Assembly: GCF_022637455.1 (NCBI RefSeq)
Contig: NZ_CP093341.1
Coordinates: 1,178,001-1,242,000 of the forward strand
Direction of reading: 5' to 3'
Length of the DNA stretch: 64,000 nt
DNA from: Lysobacter sp. S4-A87
GTDB lineage: Bacteria; Pseudomonadota; Gammaproteobacteria; Xanthomonadales; Xanthomonadaceae
In this document: positions 25,964 to 34,747 of the stretch, piece by piece
Layout of the letters: each line of letters begins with the position of its first letter
How positions within the stretch are numbered: the first letter of the stretch is position 1
Position numbers and translations under genes: made by a program
Notes under the pieces: model-generated
The model's input: the letters and a program-made list of their open reading frames with translations, nothing else
Told to the model about the DNA's origin: nothing
Database searches by the model: none

Positions 25964-26365
25964 TCAGCCGTGGTCGTGACCCTCGGGCGCGGCGGCCTCG
26001 CCCTGCTCCAGCCGGTCGAGGAAGTCGACCGCGCGGCGCAGGTGCGGGATCACGATCGAACCGCCGACCACCAGCCCGACCGAGAACGCCTCGAACATCT
26101 CGTCGCGGTTGACCCCGGCCTCCTTGCACTGGGCGACGTGGTAACTGATGCAGTCGTCGCAGCGCAGCACCATCGAGGCCACCAGGCCCAGCAGCTCCTT
26201 GGTCTTCAGATCGAGCGCGCCGGGCTGGTAGGTCTGGGTGTCGAGCGCGAAGAAACGGCGCACGACCTGGTTGGGTTCGGCCAGGATGCGCTCGTTCATG
26301 CGCTTGCGGAACGCGGTGAACTCGGCGACGCGGTCGCCTTCGGTCTTGTCGGTCGATTCGCTCAT
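25964..26365 (-). CDS. Carboxymuconolactone decarboxylase (AhpD-like) family protein
   Basis: This 133-aa all-helical CMD-domain protein has the redox-type motif CDDCISYH (Cys69, Cys72, His76), the CxxC-x3-H arrangement of AhpD-like thiol-disulfide proteins. The conserved ELLGLVASMVLRC helix precedes it and VVGGSIVIPHLRRAV follows. It probably acts as a thiol peroxidase or peroxidase reductant in the cytoplasm. Its ATG overlaps the stop of the upstream glutaredoxin gene (ATGA), suggesting the two are made together and exchange electrons. Confidence 0.87.
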   Translation of the reverse strand: MSESTDKTEGDRVAEFTAFRKRMNERILAEPNQVVRRFFALDTQTYQPGALDLKTKELLGLVASMVLRCDDCISYHVAQCKEAGVNRDEMFEAFSVGLVVGGSIVIPHLRRAVDFLDRLEQGEAAAPEGHDHG

Positions 26366-26667
26366 GCACCACCCGCCAGCAGGGGTTCCAGACCACCGGC
26401 CCGATGCAGGGCGATCATGTCGTCGTAGCCGCCGACATGGGTGTCACCGATGAAGATCTGCGGCACGCTGGTGCGCCGGGCACGGCTGAGCATCAGCTCG
26501 CGCTGCGCCGGGTCCAGATCGATCCGGACCTCGGTCCAGGTCTGGTTCTTGCTCTTCAGGAAATTCTTCGCCGCGACGCAATACGGGCAGATCGCGGTGG
26601 TATAGATGGTGATCTCGGGCGCGACGGAACTACCGGTTCCAGGCGCTGCGGATGCGGTGCTGCTCAA
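26362..26667 (-). CDS. grx: Glutaredoxin (dithiol, CPYC)
   Basis: This 101-aa thioredoxin-fold glutaredoxin has active site CPYC at residues 27-30 (TTAICPYCVAAKNF), the cis-proline TSVPQIFIG and the glutathione-binding GGYDDM. It reduces disulfides with glutathione. No suitable ATG exists near the fold; the TTG at 26667 is preceded by AGGAGAG at 5 nt spacing and starts a short linker (SSTASAAPGTGSS) before the domain. The in-frame ATGs further up lack a ribosome site. It is coupled to the AhpD-like gene by an ATGA overlap. Confidence 0.9.
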   Translation of the reverse strand: MSSTASAAPGTGSSVAPEITIYTTAICPYCVAAKNFLKSKNQTWTEVRIDLDPAQRELMLSRARRTSVPQIFIGDTHVGGYDDMIALHRAGGLEPLLAGGA

Positions 26668-26915
26668 AACGATCTCTCCTGAGTGAACTCGCCAATGCGG
26701 TTGTGGTCGAATATGGGCCTGCCCCGGGTTCATTTCCAGCCCATGCACGGAACACAGCCGTTGCGTCGGTGACCGGCTCGGCCCAGCGCCGGCCAGAAGC
26801 CGGCCCGGAGCGACGGAACCACCGTTAAGGATTAACAGCCGATTCATCCGGACGACCGCCCAGCCCCGCATCCTGCGGACGCCGCCTCGCCCCGAATCAT
26901 CGAGGGACCACCCGC

Positions 26916-28574
26916 TTGCGTCGCATCGCCCTGCTCACCGCCGCCCTCACCCTTGCCGTCGCCAGCGTCTGCGCGCCGGCGCAGGAGGCCAACCTGCCCG
27001 ACATCGGTTCGTCGGCCGGGGAACTGCTGACCCCACGGCAGCAGGAGGAGTACGGCGCGATGATGCTGGCGCAGCTGCGCCACTACGACTACCTGCTGGA
27101 AGACCCGCTGATCGACAGCTGGCTCGACACCCTGGGCACGCGCCTGGCGGCGAACAGCGACCGCCCGCGCCAGCCCTTCACCTTCTTCATGCTGCGCGAG
27201 CGCCAGATCAACGCCTTCGCCACCCTCGGCGGCTACATCGGCGTCAACTCCGGCCTGGTGCTGGCAGCCGAGCGCGAGGACGAGGTCGCCGGGGTGATGT
27301 CGCACGAAATCGCCCACGTCACCCAGCAGCACGTGCTGCGCGGCGCCGAACGCGCCCAGCGCGACCAGTTGCCGATCCTGCTGGCCATGCTCGGCGCGAT
27401 CGTCGCGGCCCAGGCCGCCGGCGGCAATTCCGACGACGACGCCGCGCAGGCCGCCATGGCCGGTGCCATGGGCATGATGCAGCAGCGCCAGATCGACTAC
27501 ACCCGATCCAACGAGTCCGAGGCCGACCGGCTCGGCATCCAGACCCTCGCCCGCAGCCATTACGACCCCGAAGCGATGGCGGATTTCTTCGCCACGCTGC
27601 AGGCGCGCTCGCGCAGCAACGGTGCCAATTACTGGGGTGAATCGCCGGACTGGCTGATGACCCACCCGGTGACGATCACCCGCATCACCGAAGCCAAGGA
27701 GCGCGCGGCGCGGCTCAAGCGCGAGCAGGGCGGCACGTCCCAGGTCTGCGTGCGCGACCCGGACGGCCCGGAGCAATGCCGCAGCGAGAGCACGGCGCAG
27801 CCGCAGTACTCGCTCGACAACAGCAGCAACCCGTTGCTGCCGCCCAACCTGGACGTCGGCGGCCAGCTCACCGCCTCGGCACAGAGCGGTGGCACCGGTC
27901 GCTTCGAATACGCCCGCGAGCGCCTGCGCGTGCTCAGCGCCGACTCCCCTGGCGATGCCCTGCGTGAGTACGAGCGCCTGGCCGGCGGCAAGAAGTTCAC
28001 CGACGCGCAGCGCTATGGCCAGGCCCTGGCCCAGTTGCGCGGCAACCACGCCAGCGCCGCCGCGACCACCCTGGGCGAGCTGCTGCAGGCGCATCCGGGC
28101 GACATGTGGCTGACCCTGGCCATGGGCCAGGCGGAGGCGCGGACGGGCAAGGCGGCCTCGGCCGACGCCCGCTTCGAAGCGCTGCTGCGGCAGACGCCCA
28201 ACAACCGTGCCGTGGTGCTGACCTACGCCGAGGTGCTGTCCGAGCGCAGTACCACCGAGGCTGGCAAACGCGCCCAGGCAGTGCTGCGTCCGCTGATGGG
28301 CAGTTCCGGCAACGATGCGATCTTCCAGAGCGTCTTTGCCCGTGCCTGTGAGATCGCCGGGGATCCGATCCGCGCCGGCGAGGCCTATGCCGAGGCCGCG
28401 TACCTGAATGGCCGGCCCGAACAGGCCCTGGTCCAGCTCAATACCCTCAAACGCCGCAGCGACCTGGACTACTACGCCCGCGCCCGCATCGAGTCGCGCA
28501 TCGCCGCCATCACACCGACCGTGCTCGAGCTCAAGCGCCAGGGCATCCGCGACGAGGACCTGCGGCGGCAGTAG
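26916..28574 (+). CDS. bepA: BepA-like M48 metalloprotease with TPR tail
   Basis: This 552-aa protein is a periplasmic chaperone/protease of the BepA (YfgC) family that monitors LPS transport and BAM assembly. A signal peptide (residues 1-22, ending APAQ) is followed by the M48 zinc motif HEIAH near residues 130-134 and the third ligand Glu in SNESEADRLGIQTLA. The C-terminal 240 residues form TPR-like helices. E. coli BepA is 487 aa; the excess lies in a linker around residues 270-340. No ATG fits; the TTG at 26916 follows GAGGGA with correct spacing and leads straight into the signal sequence. Confidence 0.88.
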   Translation: MRRIALLTAALTLAVASVCAPAQEANLPDIGSSAGELLTPRQQEEYGAMMLAQLRHYDYLLEDPLIDSWLDTLGTRLAANSDRPRQPFTFFMLRERQINAFATLGGYIGVNSGLVLAAEREDEVAGVMSHEIAHVTQQHVLRGAERAQRDQLPILLAMLGAIVAAQAAGGNSDDDAAQAAMAGAMGMMQQRQIDYTRSNESEADRLGIQTLARSHYDPEAMADFFATLQARSRSNGANYWGESPDWLMTHPVTITRITEAKERAARLKREQGGTSQVCVRDPDGPEQCRSESTAQPQYSLDNSSNPLLPPNLDVGGQLTASAQSGGTGRFEYARERLRVLSADSPGDALREYERLAGGKKFTDAQRYGQALAQLRGNHASAAATTLGELLQAHPGDMWLTLAMGQAEARTGKAASADARFEALLRQTPNNRAVVLTYAEVLSERSTTEAGKRAQAVLRPLMGSSGNDAIFQSVFARACEIAGDPIRAGEAYAEAAYLNGRPEQALVQLNTLKRRSDLDYYARARIESRIAAITPTVLELKRQGIRDEDLRRQ

Positions 28575-28610
28575 CGGCTGGCGGCAGCTTCTGCGGTGAT
28601 TGAGGACGGG

Positions 28611-28640
28611 CCGCCTTCGCGGCTGAAGCCGCTTCTGCCG
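28611..28640. repeat. GC-rich palindrome between bepA and phoB
   Basis: CGCGGCTGAAGCCGCTTCT contains an inverted repeat (GCGGCT/AGCCGC) resembling the GAGCGGCTTCAGCCGCG REP family common in pseudomonads and xanthomonads. It could double as a bepA terminator. Confidence 0.5.
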
Positions 28641-28665
28641 GGCCGGCAGCCTGTCCCGATGACCA

Positions 28666-28683
28666 TGTCATGCCATCGTCACA
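28666..28683 (+). promoter_or_regulatory. Candidate Pho box upstream of phoB
   Basis: TGTCATG-N4-CGTCACA gives two 7-bp direct half-sites spaced 11 bp apart, the layout recognised by a PhoB dimer (consensus close to CTGTCAT). It lies 74 bp before the phoB GTG start and is consistent with autoregulation under phosphate limitation. Confidence 0.6.
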
Positions 28684-28756
28684 AAACGGTAGTGTACTGA
28701 CGCGGCTTCCCAGCCCCCTTCGTACGGGCCCCTTCAGTCTTTCCCCCGGTGACCGC

Positions 28757-29464
28757 GTGCAGAAGCGCATCCTGATTGTCGAAGACGAACCCGCCATCCG
28801 CGACATGGTGTCCTTCGCCCTGCGCAAGGGCGAATACGAACCCGTCCACGCCGGCGACGCACGCGAGGCCCAGGCGGCCATCGCCGACCGCGTCCCGGAC
28901 CTGATCCTGCTGGACTGGATGCTGCCCGGCACCAGCGGCCTGGAACTGGCCCGGCGCTGGCGCAAGGAACAGCTCACCCGCGAGATCCCGATCATCATGC
29001 TGACCGCGCGCGGCGAGGAAAACGATCGCGTCGGCGGCCTCGAAGCCGGCGTCGACGACTACGTGGTCAAGCCATTCTCGGCGCGCGAGCTGCTCGCCCG
29101 CATCCGCGCCGTGCTGCGGCGCTCGCGCGAGGACGACGAGGACGGCAGCGTCGGCATCGGCCCGTTGCGCATCGACGGTGCCGCACATCGTGTGTTCGCC
29201 GCCGCCGACGGCAGCGACCAGCCGGTGCAGATCGGCCCCACCGAATACCGCCTGCTGCACTTCTTCATGACCCACCCCGAGCGCGTCTACACCCGCACCC
29301 AGCTGCTGGACCATGTCTGGGGCGGCAGCGTCTACGTGGAGGAGCGCACCGTGGACGTGCACATCCGGCGCCTGCGCAAGACGCTGGAACCGCACCGGCT
29401 CGACGGCATGGTGCAGACCGTGCGCGGCGCCGGTTACCGATTCTCCGCCTCGTTGGCGGCATGA
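28757..29464 (+). CDS. phoB: Phosphate regulon response regulator PhoB
   Basis: PhoB (235 aa) is an OmpR-type transcription factor. The receiver domain shows the acidic pair in LIVEDEPAIRD, phospho-acceptor Asp53 in LILLDWMLPG, Thr in IMLTARGEE and Lys in YVVKPFSAREL. The winged-helix DNA-binding domain covers residues about 130-230 (GPTEYRLLHFFM ... YVEERTVDVHIRRLRKTL). The WMLP sequence at the phosphorylation site is typical of PhoB. The GTG at 28757 (VQKRILIVEDE) fits the family; upstream ATGs would add 29 unrelated residues. phoR follows after 179 bp, an unusually long gap. Confidence 0.95.
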   Translation: MQKRILIVEDEPAIRDMVSFALRKGEYEPVHAGDAREAQAAIADRVPDLILLDWMLPGTSGLELARRWRKEQLTREIPIIMLTARGEENDRVGGLEAGVDDYVVKPFSARELLARIRAVLRRSREDDEDGSVGIGPLRIDGAAHRVFAAADGSDQPVQIGPTEYRLLHFFMTHPERVYTRTQLLDHVWGGSVYVEERTVDVHIRRLRKTLEPHRLDGMVQTVRGAGYRFSASLAA

Positions 29465-29643
29465 AGCAGCTGCGGCCGGCGCCTGTTGCAAGCGCCGGTT
29501 GCCCGCGCTGGCTACCGGGCCATCGCCGGGGGCCCCATCCGCGACGCAGTGACCATTCGCAGGGCCCAATGCTGGCGGCCAGGCAGGCCGCTCGCTACGC
29601 TCGGGAAGTCGTACTCACCCTCATGGATAGTTGATCGACGGCC

Positions 29644-30990
29644 ATGCCGCCCCGCGCCCGCTCCGCCTGGTTCCGCACCCTCGGCCAACTCGCCCTGATC
29701 CTGGCCACCGCCGCCGTGGTCGGCCTGGCGATCGGGCAGCCCTGGCCCGTCATCACCCTGGCTGCCCTTGGCGTGGTTGCCTGGCACTACTGGCGCCTGC
29801 GCAGCGTGCTGGTGAGGCTGACGGCGAGGCAACGGCTGACGCCGCCGCTGGGCGAAGGCATCTGGAACGAACTCGACCGCCTGCTCCATCGCAGCCAGTC
29901 GGAAATGCGCGGACGCAAGAAGCGCCTGATCGAGATGCTGCGTGCGTACCGTGCCGCCGCAGCGGCACTGCCCGACGCGATCGTCGTGGTCGAGCGCAAC
30001 AGCCAGCGCATCCAGTGGTTCAACGAGGCCGCCATCGGCCTGCTGCAACTGAAGTACCCGCGCGACATCGGCGGCCCGGTCGCGCAGCGCCTGCAGCCGC
30101 TGCAGCTGTCGCACTGGCTGGCGTCCGGGCGCAACGCCGAGACGCTGGAAGTCACCTCGCCGTGGAATCCGGCGGCGACGCTGAGCCTGCGCCTGATCCC
30201 CTACTCCGACGACCTGTGGCTGCTGGTTGCGCGCGATGTCAGCCGCCTGCTGCAGCTGGAGCAGATGCGCCGCGATTTCGTCGCCAACGTCTCGCACGAA
30301 CTGCGCACCCCGTTGACCGTGGTGCACGGCTACCTCGACATGCTCGACCCCGCCGAACACCCGGACTGGGCGCCGATGCTGGCCGAGATGCAGCGCCAGT
30401 CGCAGCGCATGACCCAGCTGGTCGAGGACCTGCTGATGCTGTCGCGGCTGGAATCGCAGGACAGCCTGCCGGCCGAGGAAACCGTGGCGATGTCGCCGAT
30501 GCTGACGACGCTGCGGCGCGAGGCGGTCGCGCTGAGCCAGGGCCGCCACGAAATCCTGGTGGAGGACGCCGCCGCGGTCGACCTGTGGGGTTCCAACAAG
30601 GAGCTGCACAGCGCATTCTCCAACCTGGTCGGCAACGCGATCCGCTACACCCCGGCCGGCGGCACGATCCGGATACGCTTCCGCCCCGAAGGCACCCGCC
30701 CCGACAGCAAGGGCGCGGTGCTGGAAGTGGTCGACAGCGGCTACGGCATCCCGGCGGCGCACCTGCCACGCATCACCGAGCGCTTCTACCGCGTCTCCAC
30801 CAGCCGCTCGCGCGAAAGCGGCGGCACCGGGCTGGGGCTGTCGATCGTCAAGCACGTGCTGAACCTGCACCAGGCACGGCTGGAGATCAGCAGCGAAGTC
30901 GGACGTGGTAGTACGTTCTCCTGTCATTTCGGCGCCGAACGCGTGCGCCCGCGCGAGGACCTCGCGCTGTCCTTCGAGGCATTGCCATGA
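29644..30990 (+). CDS. phoR: Phosphate regulon sensor histidine kinase PhoR
   Basis: PhoR (448 aa) senses phosphate status through the Pst/PhoU complex and phosphorylates PhoB. Two N-terminal membrane helices (residues about 10-45) are followed by a charged linker and a PAS domain (ALPDAIVVVERNSQRIQWFNEAA). The HisKA domain has phospho-acceptor His218 in FVANVSHELRTPL, and the HATPase_c domain has N box NLVGNAIRYTP, VVDSGYGIP and GGTGLGLSIV. The order and spacing are those of PhoR. The last four bases overlap the ppk1 start (ATGA), coupling polyphosphate synthesis to the Pho sensor. Confidence 0.94.
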   Translation: MPPRARSAWFRTLGQLALILATAAVVGLAIGQPWPVITLAALGVVAWHYWRLRSVLVRLTARQRLTPPLGEGIWNELDRLLHRSQSEMRGRKKRLIEMLRAYRAAAAALPDAIVVVERNSQRIQWFNEAAIGLLQLKYPRDIGGPVAQRLQPLQLSHWLASGRNAETLEVTSPWNPAATLSLRLIPYSDDLWLLVARDVSRLLQLEQMRRDFVANVSHELRTPLTVVHGYLDMLDPAEHPDWAPMLAEMQRQSQRMTQLVEDLLMLSRLESQDSLPAEETVAMSPMLTTLRREAVALSQGRHEILVEDAAAVDLWGSNKELHSAFSNLVGNAIRYTPAGGTIRIRFRPEGTRPDSKGAVLEVVDSGYGIPAAHLPRITERFYRVSTSRSRESGGTGLGLSIVKHVLNLHQARLEISSEVGRGSTFSCHFGAERVRPREDLALSFEALP

Positions 30991-33086
30991 ACGCCGCAGT
31001 AGTGACATCCGCAGTAGAGACGCCGCTCGAATCCGATCCGCTCCGCGACCCCGGGCTGTACTTCAATCGCGAGCTGTCGCAGCTGGACTTCAACTTCCGC
31101 GTGCTGGCCCAGGCGCAGGACACGACGGTGCCGCTGCTGGAGCGCCTGAAGTACCTGTGCATCTCGTGCACCAACCTCGACGAGTTCTTCGAGATCCGCG
31201 CCGGCACCCTGCGCCACGCCCAGGACCTGGGCATCTCCACCGGCGCCGACGGCCTGTCGCCGGCGACGGTGCTGGCGCGCATCCACGACCGCGCCGCACA
31301 ACTGGTGCAGGCGCAGTACGAAGTCTGGAACCAGGTGCTTCGTCCGGCCCTGTGGGACGGCGGCGTGCGCGTTCTCGGCCGCGATGCGTGGGACGAGAAC
31401 CAGGCGCGCTGGCTGCGCGACTACTTCCGCGACGAGATCATGCCGGTGCTGTCGCCGCTGGGCCTGGACCCGGCGCACCCGTTCCCGAAGATCCTCAACA
31501 AGTCGCTCAACATCGTCGTCGTGCTCAAGGGCAAGGACGCGTTCGGCCGCGAAGGCCACCTGGCAATCGTGCGTGCGCCGCGCTCGCTGCCGCGCATCAT
31601 CCAGATTCCCGAGGAGGTCGGCGGCGGCAAGCACGATTTCGTGTTCCTGTCGGCGGTGCTGTCGGCGTTCGTCGACGAGATGTTCCCGGGCATGCAGGTC
31701 AAGGGTGCCTACCAGTTCCGCGTGACCCGCAACTCCGAACTGATCGTCGACGAGGACGAAGTCGAGAACCTGGCGCTGGCCCTGCGCGACGAACTGGTCG
31801 GCCGCGGCTACCTGCGCGCGGTACGGCTGGAGATCGCCGAGCAGTGCCCGGACGAGATCGTGCGCACGCTGCTGGAGAACTTCGACCTGACCGAGAACGC
31901 GGTCTACCGCATCAACGGCCCGGTCAACCTCAATCGCGTGATCCAGGTCTACGACCTGGTGCAGCGACCGGAACTGAAGTTCCCGCCGTTCCAGCCGCGC
32001 CAGCTTTCCGGCGTCGAGGCGATGTTCGACAAGGTGGCCGAGGGCGACGTGCTGCTGCACCACCCCTTCGACGCCTTCACGCCGGTGCTCGAACTGCTCC
32101 GCCAGGCATCGGAAGACCCGAACGTGCTGGCGATCAAGCAGACGCTGTACCGCACCGGCAAGGACTCGATGATCGTCGACAGCCTGGTCCAGGCGGCGCG
32201 CAACGGCAAGGACGTGACGGTCGTGGTCGAGCTGCGCGCGCGCTTCGACGAAGAGGCCAACCTCGGCCTGGCCGATCGCCTGCAGGACGCCGGCGTGCAG
32301 GTCGTGTACGGGGTGGTGGGCTACAAGACCCACGCCAAGATGATGCTGATCGTGCGCCGCGAGGGCCGCAAGCTGCGCCGCTACACGCACATGGGCACCG
32401 GCAATTACCACAGCGGCACGGCGCGCGGTTACACCGACTTCGGCCTGATCACCGCCGATCCCGACATCGGCGCCGACGTCCACATGATCTTCCAGCAGCT
32501 GTCCGGGCTGGCGCCGACCATCAAGCTCAAGCGCCTGCTGCAGTCGCCCTTCACCCTGCACGCCGGCGTGCTCAAGCGGATCGACCGCGAGACCCGTCAT
32601 GCCAAGGCCGGCAAGCCGGCGCGGATCATCGCCAAGATGAACGCCCTCAACGAACCACAGGTGGTGCGTGCGCTGTACCTGGCCTCGCAGTCCGGCGTGC
32701 AGATCGACCTGATCGTGCGCGGCGCGTGCACGGTCCGTCCGGGCATGCCCGGCATCTCCGAGAACATCCGGGTGCGCTCGATCGTCGGCCGCTTCCTCGA
32801 GCACCACCGCGTGTACTGGTTCGCCAACGACGGCGCGCCGGACCTGTTCTGCTCCAGTGCCGACTGGCTGGAGCGCAACCTGCTGCGGCGGATCGAGACC
32901 GGGTTCCCGGTGCTGTCTCCCGAGCTGGCCAAACGGGTCTACGACGAGGCGCTCGAGAACTACCTGAACGACAACGTCAACGCCTGGGAGCTGCAGACCG
33001 AAGGCGACTATGTTCGCGTAACGCCGGCCGAAGGCGCGCCCGCACATTCGGCCCAGAGCTGGCTGTTGTCGAAGATCTGCGCCTGA
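30987..33086 (+). CDS. ppk1: Polyphosphate kinase 1
   Basis: PPK1 (699 aa) reversibly polymerises the gamma-phosphate of ATP into polyphosphate at the inner membrane. The N domain begins LYFNRELSQLDFNFRVLAQAQ. The catalytic C1/C2 domains hold the phospho-acceptor histidine in YKTHAKMMLI (about His449) and the second conserved histidine in LEHHRVYWFAND near residue 605. LMGTGNYH-type sequence is present as HMGTGNYHSGTARGYTD. Length matches E. coli (688 aa). It is translationally coupled to phoR and lies 72 bp upstream of ppx. Confidence 0.96.
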   Translation: MNAAVVTSAVETPLESDPLRDPGLYFNRELSQLDFNFRVLAQAQDTTVPLLERLKYLCISCTNLDEFFEIRAGTLRHAQDLGISTGADGLSPATVLARIHDRAAQLVQAQYEVWNQVLRPALWDGGVRVLGRDAWDENQARWLRDYFRDEIMPVLSPLGLDPAHPFPKILNKSLNIVVVLKGKDAFGREGHLAIVRAPRSLPRIIQIPEEVGGGKHDFVFLSAVLSAFVDEMFPGMQVKGAYQFRVTRNSELIVDEDEVENLALALRDELVGRGYLRAVRLEIAEQCPDEIVRTLLENFDLTENAVYRINGPVNLNRVIQVYDLVQRPELKFPPFQPRQLSGVEAMFDKVAEGDVLLHHPFDAFTPVLELLRQASEDPNVLAIKQTLYRTGKDSMIVDSLVQAARNGKDVTVVVELRARFDEEANLGLADRLQDAGVQVVYGVVGYKTHAKMMLIVRREGRKLRRYTHMGTGNYHSGTARGYTDFGLITADPDIGADVHMIFQQLSGLAPTIKLKRLLQSPFTLHAGVLKRIDRETRHAKAGKPARIIAKMNALNEPQVVRALYLASQSGVQIDLIVRGACTVRPGMPGISENIRVRSIVGRFLEHHRVYWFANDGAPDLFCSSADWLERNLLRRIETGFPVLSPELAKRVYDEALENYLNDNVNAWELQTEGDYVRVTPAEGAPAHSAQSWLLSKICA

Positions 33087-33158
33087 GCGAAGCCCTTCCG
33101 GGCCGGGACTATCGAGCAAGGATGGACGCGACAGCACCTTAACGGGGATCATGTGCCG

Positions 33159-34688
33159 ATGAGCGACGCCTTCCCCACCAGCAAACTGCCGCTCGCCGAC
33201 GGCGATCTGCTGGCCGCCGTCGACATGGGCTCCAACAGTTTCCACATGGTGGTCGCACGTTACGTGCTCGGCCAGCTGCGCATCGTCGACCGCCTGCGCG
33301 AGACCGTGCGCATGGCCGAAGGCCTGGACCGTCGTGGCGGCCTGTCACCCGAGGTGCGCCAGCGCGCACTGGACTGCCTGGCCCGCTTCGGGCAGCGCAT
33401 CCGCGATATTCCGCCGCAACGGGTGCGCGCCATCGCCACCAATACGGTCCGGCGCCTGGCGGTGCCGCAGGCCTTCCTGATGCCGGCCGAGGCCGCGCTC
33501 GGGCATGCGATCGAAGTGGTCGCCGGCCGCGAGGAGGCGCGCCTGATCTACCTGGGCGTCGCCCACGCGCAGCCTTCCAAGCCCGGCGAGCTGCGCCTGG
33601 TGATCGACATCGGCGGCGGTTCGACCGAATGCATCATCGGTTCCGGCTTCGAGGCCATCGAACGTGAAAGCCTGCAGGTGGGTTGCATCGCCACGACCCG
33701 CCGCTTCTTCGAGAACGGCAAGCTGACCAAGAAGAAATGGCGCGAGGCATTGACCGAGGTCACCGCCGAGTTCCAGCAGTTCGCCGGAACCTACCGCGCG
33801 CTGGGCTGGGACGAGGCACTGGGGGCGTCGGGTACCAACAAGGCCATCGGCGACATCTGCGCGGCGATGAAGCTGACCAAGGGCGCGGTGACCGCCGAAG
33901 CGCTGCCGGTGCTGCGCGATCGCCTGCTGCAGGCCGACCGCATCGACGCGATCGAACTTCCCGGCCTGTCGTCCGAGCGCCGCCCGGTGATCGCCGGCGG
34001 CGTACTGATCCTCGAGGCCGCCTTCGATGCGCTCGGCCTCAAGCGCATGGCGGTCAGCAAGGCGGCCATGCGCGAGGGCGTGCTCTACGACATGCTCGGC
34101 CGCGGCGGCGTGGACGACCCGCGCGATGCGGCCGTCGCCGCGCTCATGCAGCGCTACGGCATCGACGATGGCCAGGCCCGCCGCGTCGAAGCCACCGCGC
34201 TGCGGATGTTCGACCAGATCGCCCAGGCATGGCAGCTCGATGCCGATGACCGCCTGATGCTGCAACGCGCCTCGCGGCTGCACGAACTGGGCCTGGCGAT
34301 CGCCCACAGCCAGTACCACGTGCACGGTGCCTACGTCGTCGAGAACTCCGATATCGCCGGCTTCTCGCGCCAGCAGCAGCAATTCCTGGCGGCGCTGGTC
34401 CGCACCCATCGCCGCGGCATTCCCAAGTCGGCCTTCGACGCCCTGCCCGACCGCCTGCTCACGGCGGCGCGTCGCCTCGCCGCACTGCTTCGCTTGGCCG
34501 TGCTGTTGCATCGCGCCCATGAGGCCGACCCGATCCCGCAGCTCGACGCTCGCGCGGACGGCAACACGCTGACCCTCGGCATGGCCCGTCGCTGGATCGA
34601 CATGCGCCCGCTGGTGCGCGCCGACCTCGAGGGCGAACCGCACGACATGGCCGGCCTGGGTGTCGTGCTGAAGCTGGAAGCGATCTAG
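33159..34688 (+). CDS. ppx: Exopolyphosphatase (Ppx/GppA)
   Basis: Ppx (509 aa) removes terminal phosphates from polyphosphate; close relatives hydrolyse pppGpp. The ASKHA-fold phosphate loops are LAAVDMGSNSFHMVVARY at the N terminus and VIDIGGGSTECIIG near residue 152. The C-terminal half is an HD-like helical domain (LHELGLAIAHSQYHVHGAYV). The ATG at 33159 follows GGGG at suitable distance; a GTG two codons upstream is possible. Clustering phoBR-ppk1-ppx puts synthesis and breakdown of polyphosphate behind the same sensor. The gene is convergent with opgH. Confidence 0.95.
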   Translation: MSDAFPTSKLPLADGDLLAAVDMGSNSFHMVVARYVLGQLRIVDRLRETVRMAEGLDRRGGLSPEVRQRALDCLARFGQRIRDIPPQRVRAIATNTVRRLAVPQAFLMPAEAALGHAIEVVAGREEARLIYLGVAHAQPSKPGELRLVIDIGGGSTECIIGSGFEAIERESLQVGCIATTRRFFENGKLTKKKWREALTEVTAEFQQFAGTYRALGWDEALGASGTNKAIGDICAAMKLTKGAVTAEALPVLRDRLLQADRIDAIELPGLSSERRPVIAGGVLILEAAFDALGLKRMAVSKAAMREGVLYDMLGRGGVDDPRDAAVAALMQRYGIDDGQARRVEATALRMFDQIAQAWQLDADDRLMLQRASRLHELGLAIAHSQYHVHGAYVVENSDIAGFSRQQQQFLAALVRTHRRGIPKSAFDALPDRLLTAARRLAALLRLAVLLHRAHEADPIPQLDARADGNTLTLGMARRWIDMRPLVRADLEGEPHDMAGLGVVLKLEAI

Positions 34689-34708
34689 TCCCACACGGCC
34701 CACCCGGC

Positions 34709-34726
34709 CCGCTGCCTGCGCAGCGG
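34709..34726. terminator. Hairpin between converging ppx and opgH
   Basis: CCGCTGC / GCAGCGG stem (7 bp, loop CTGC) in the 59-bp convergent gap; no U-tract. Confidence 0.45.
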
Positions 34727-34747
34727 CGCCGAGGGCGCGTAATTGCG

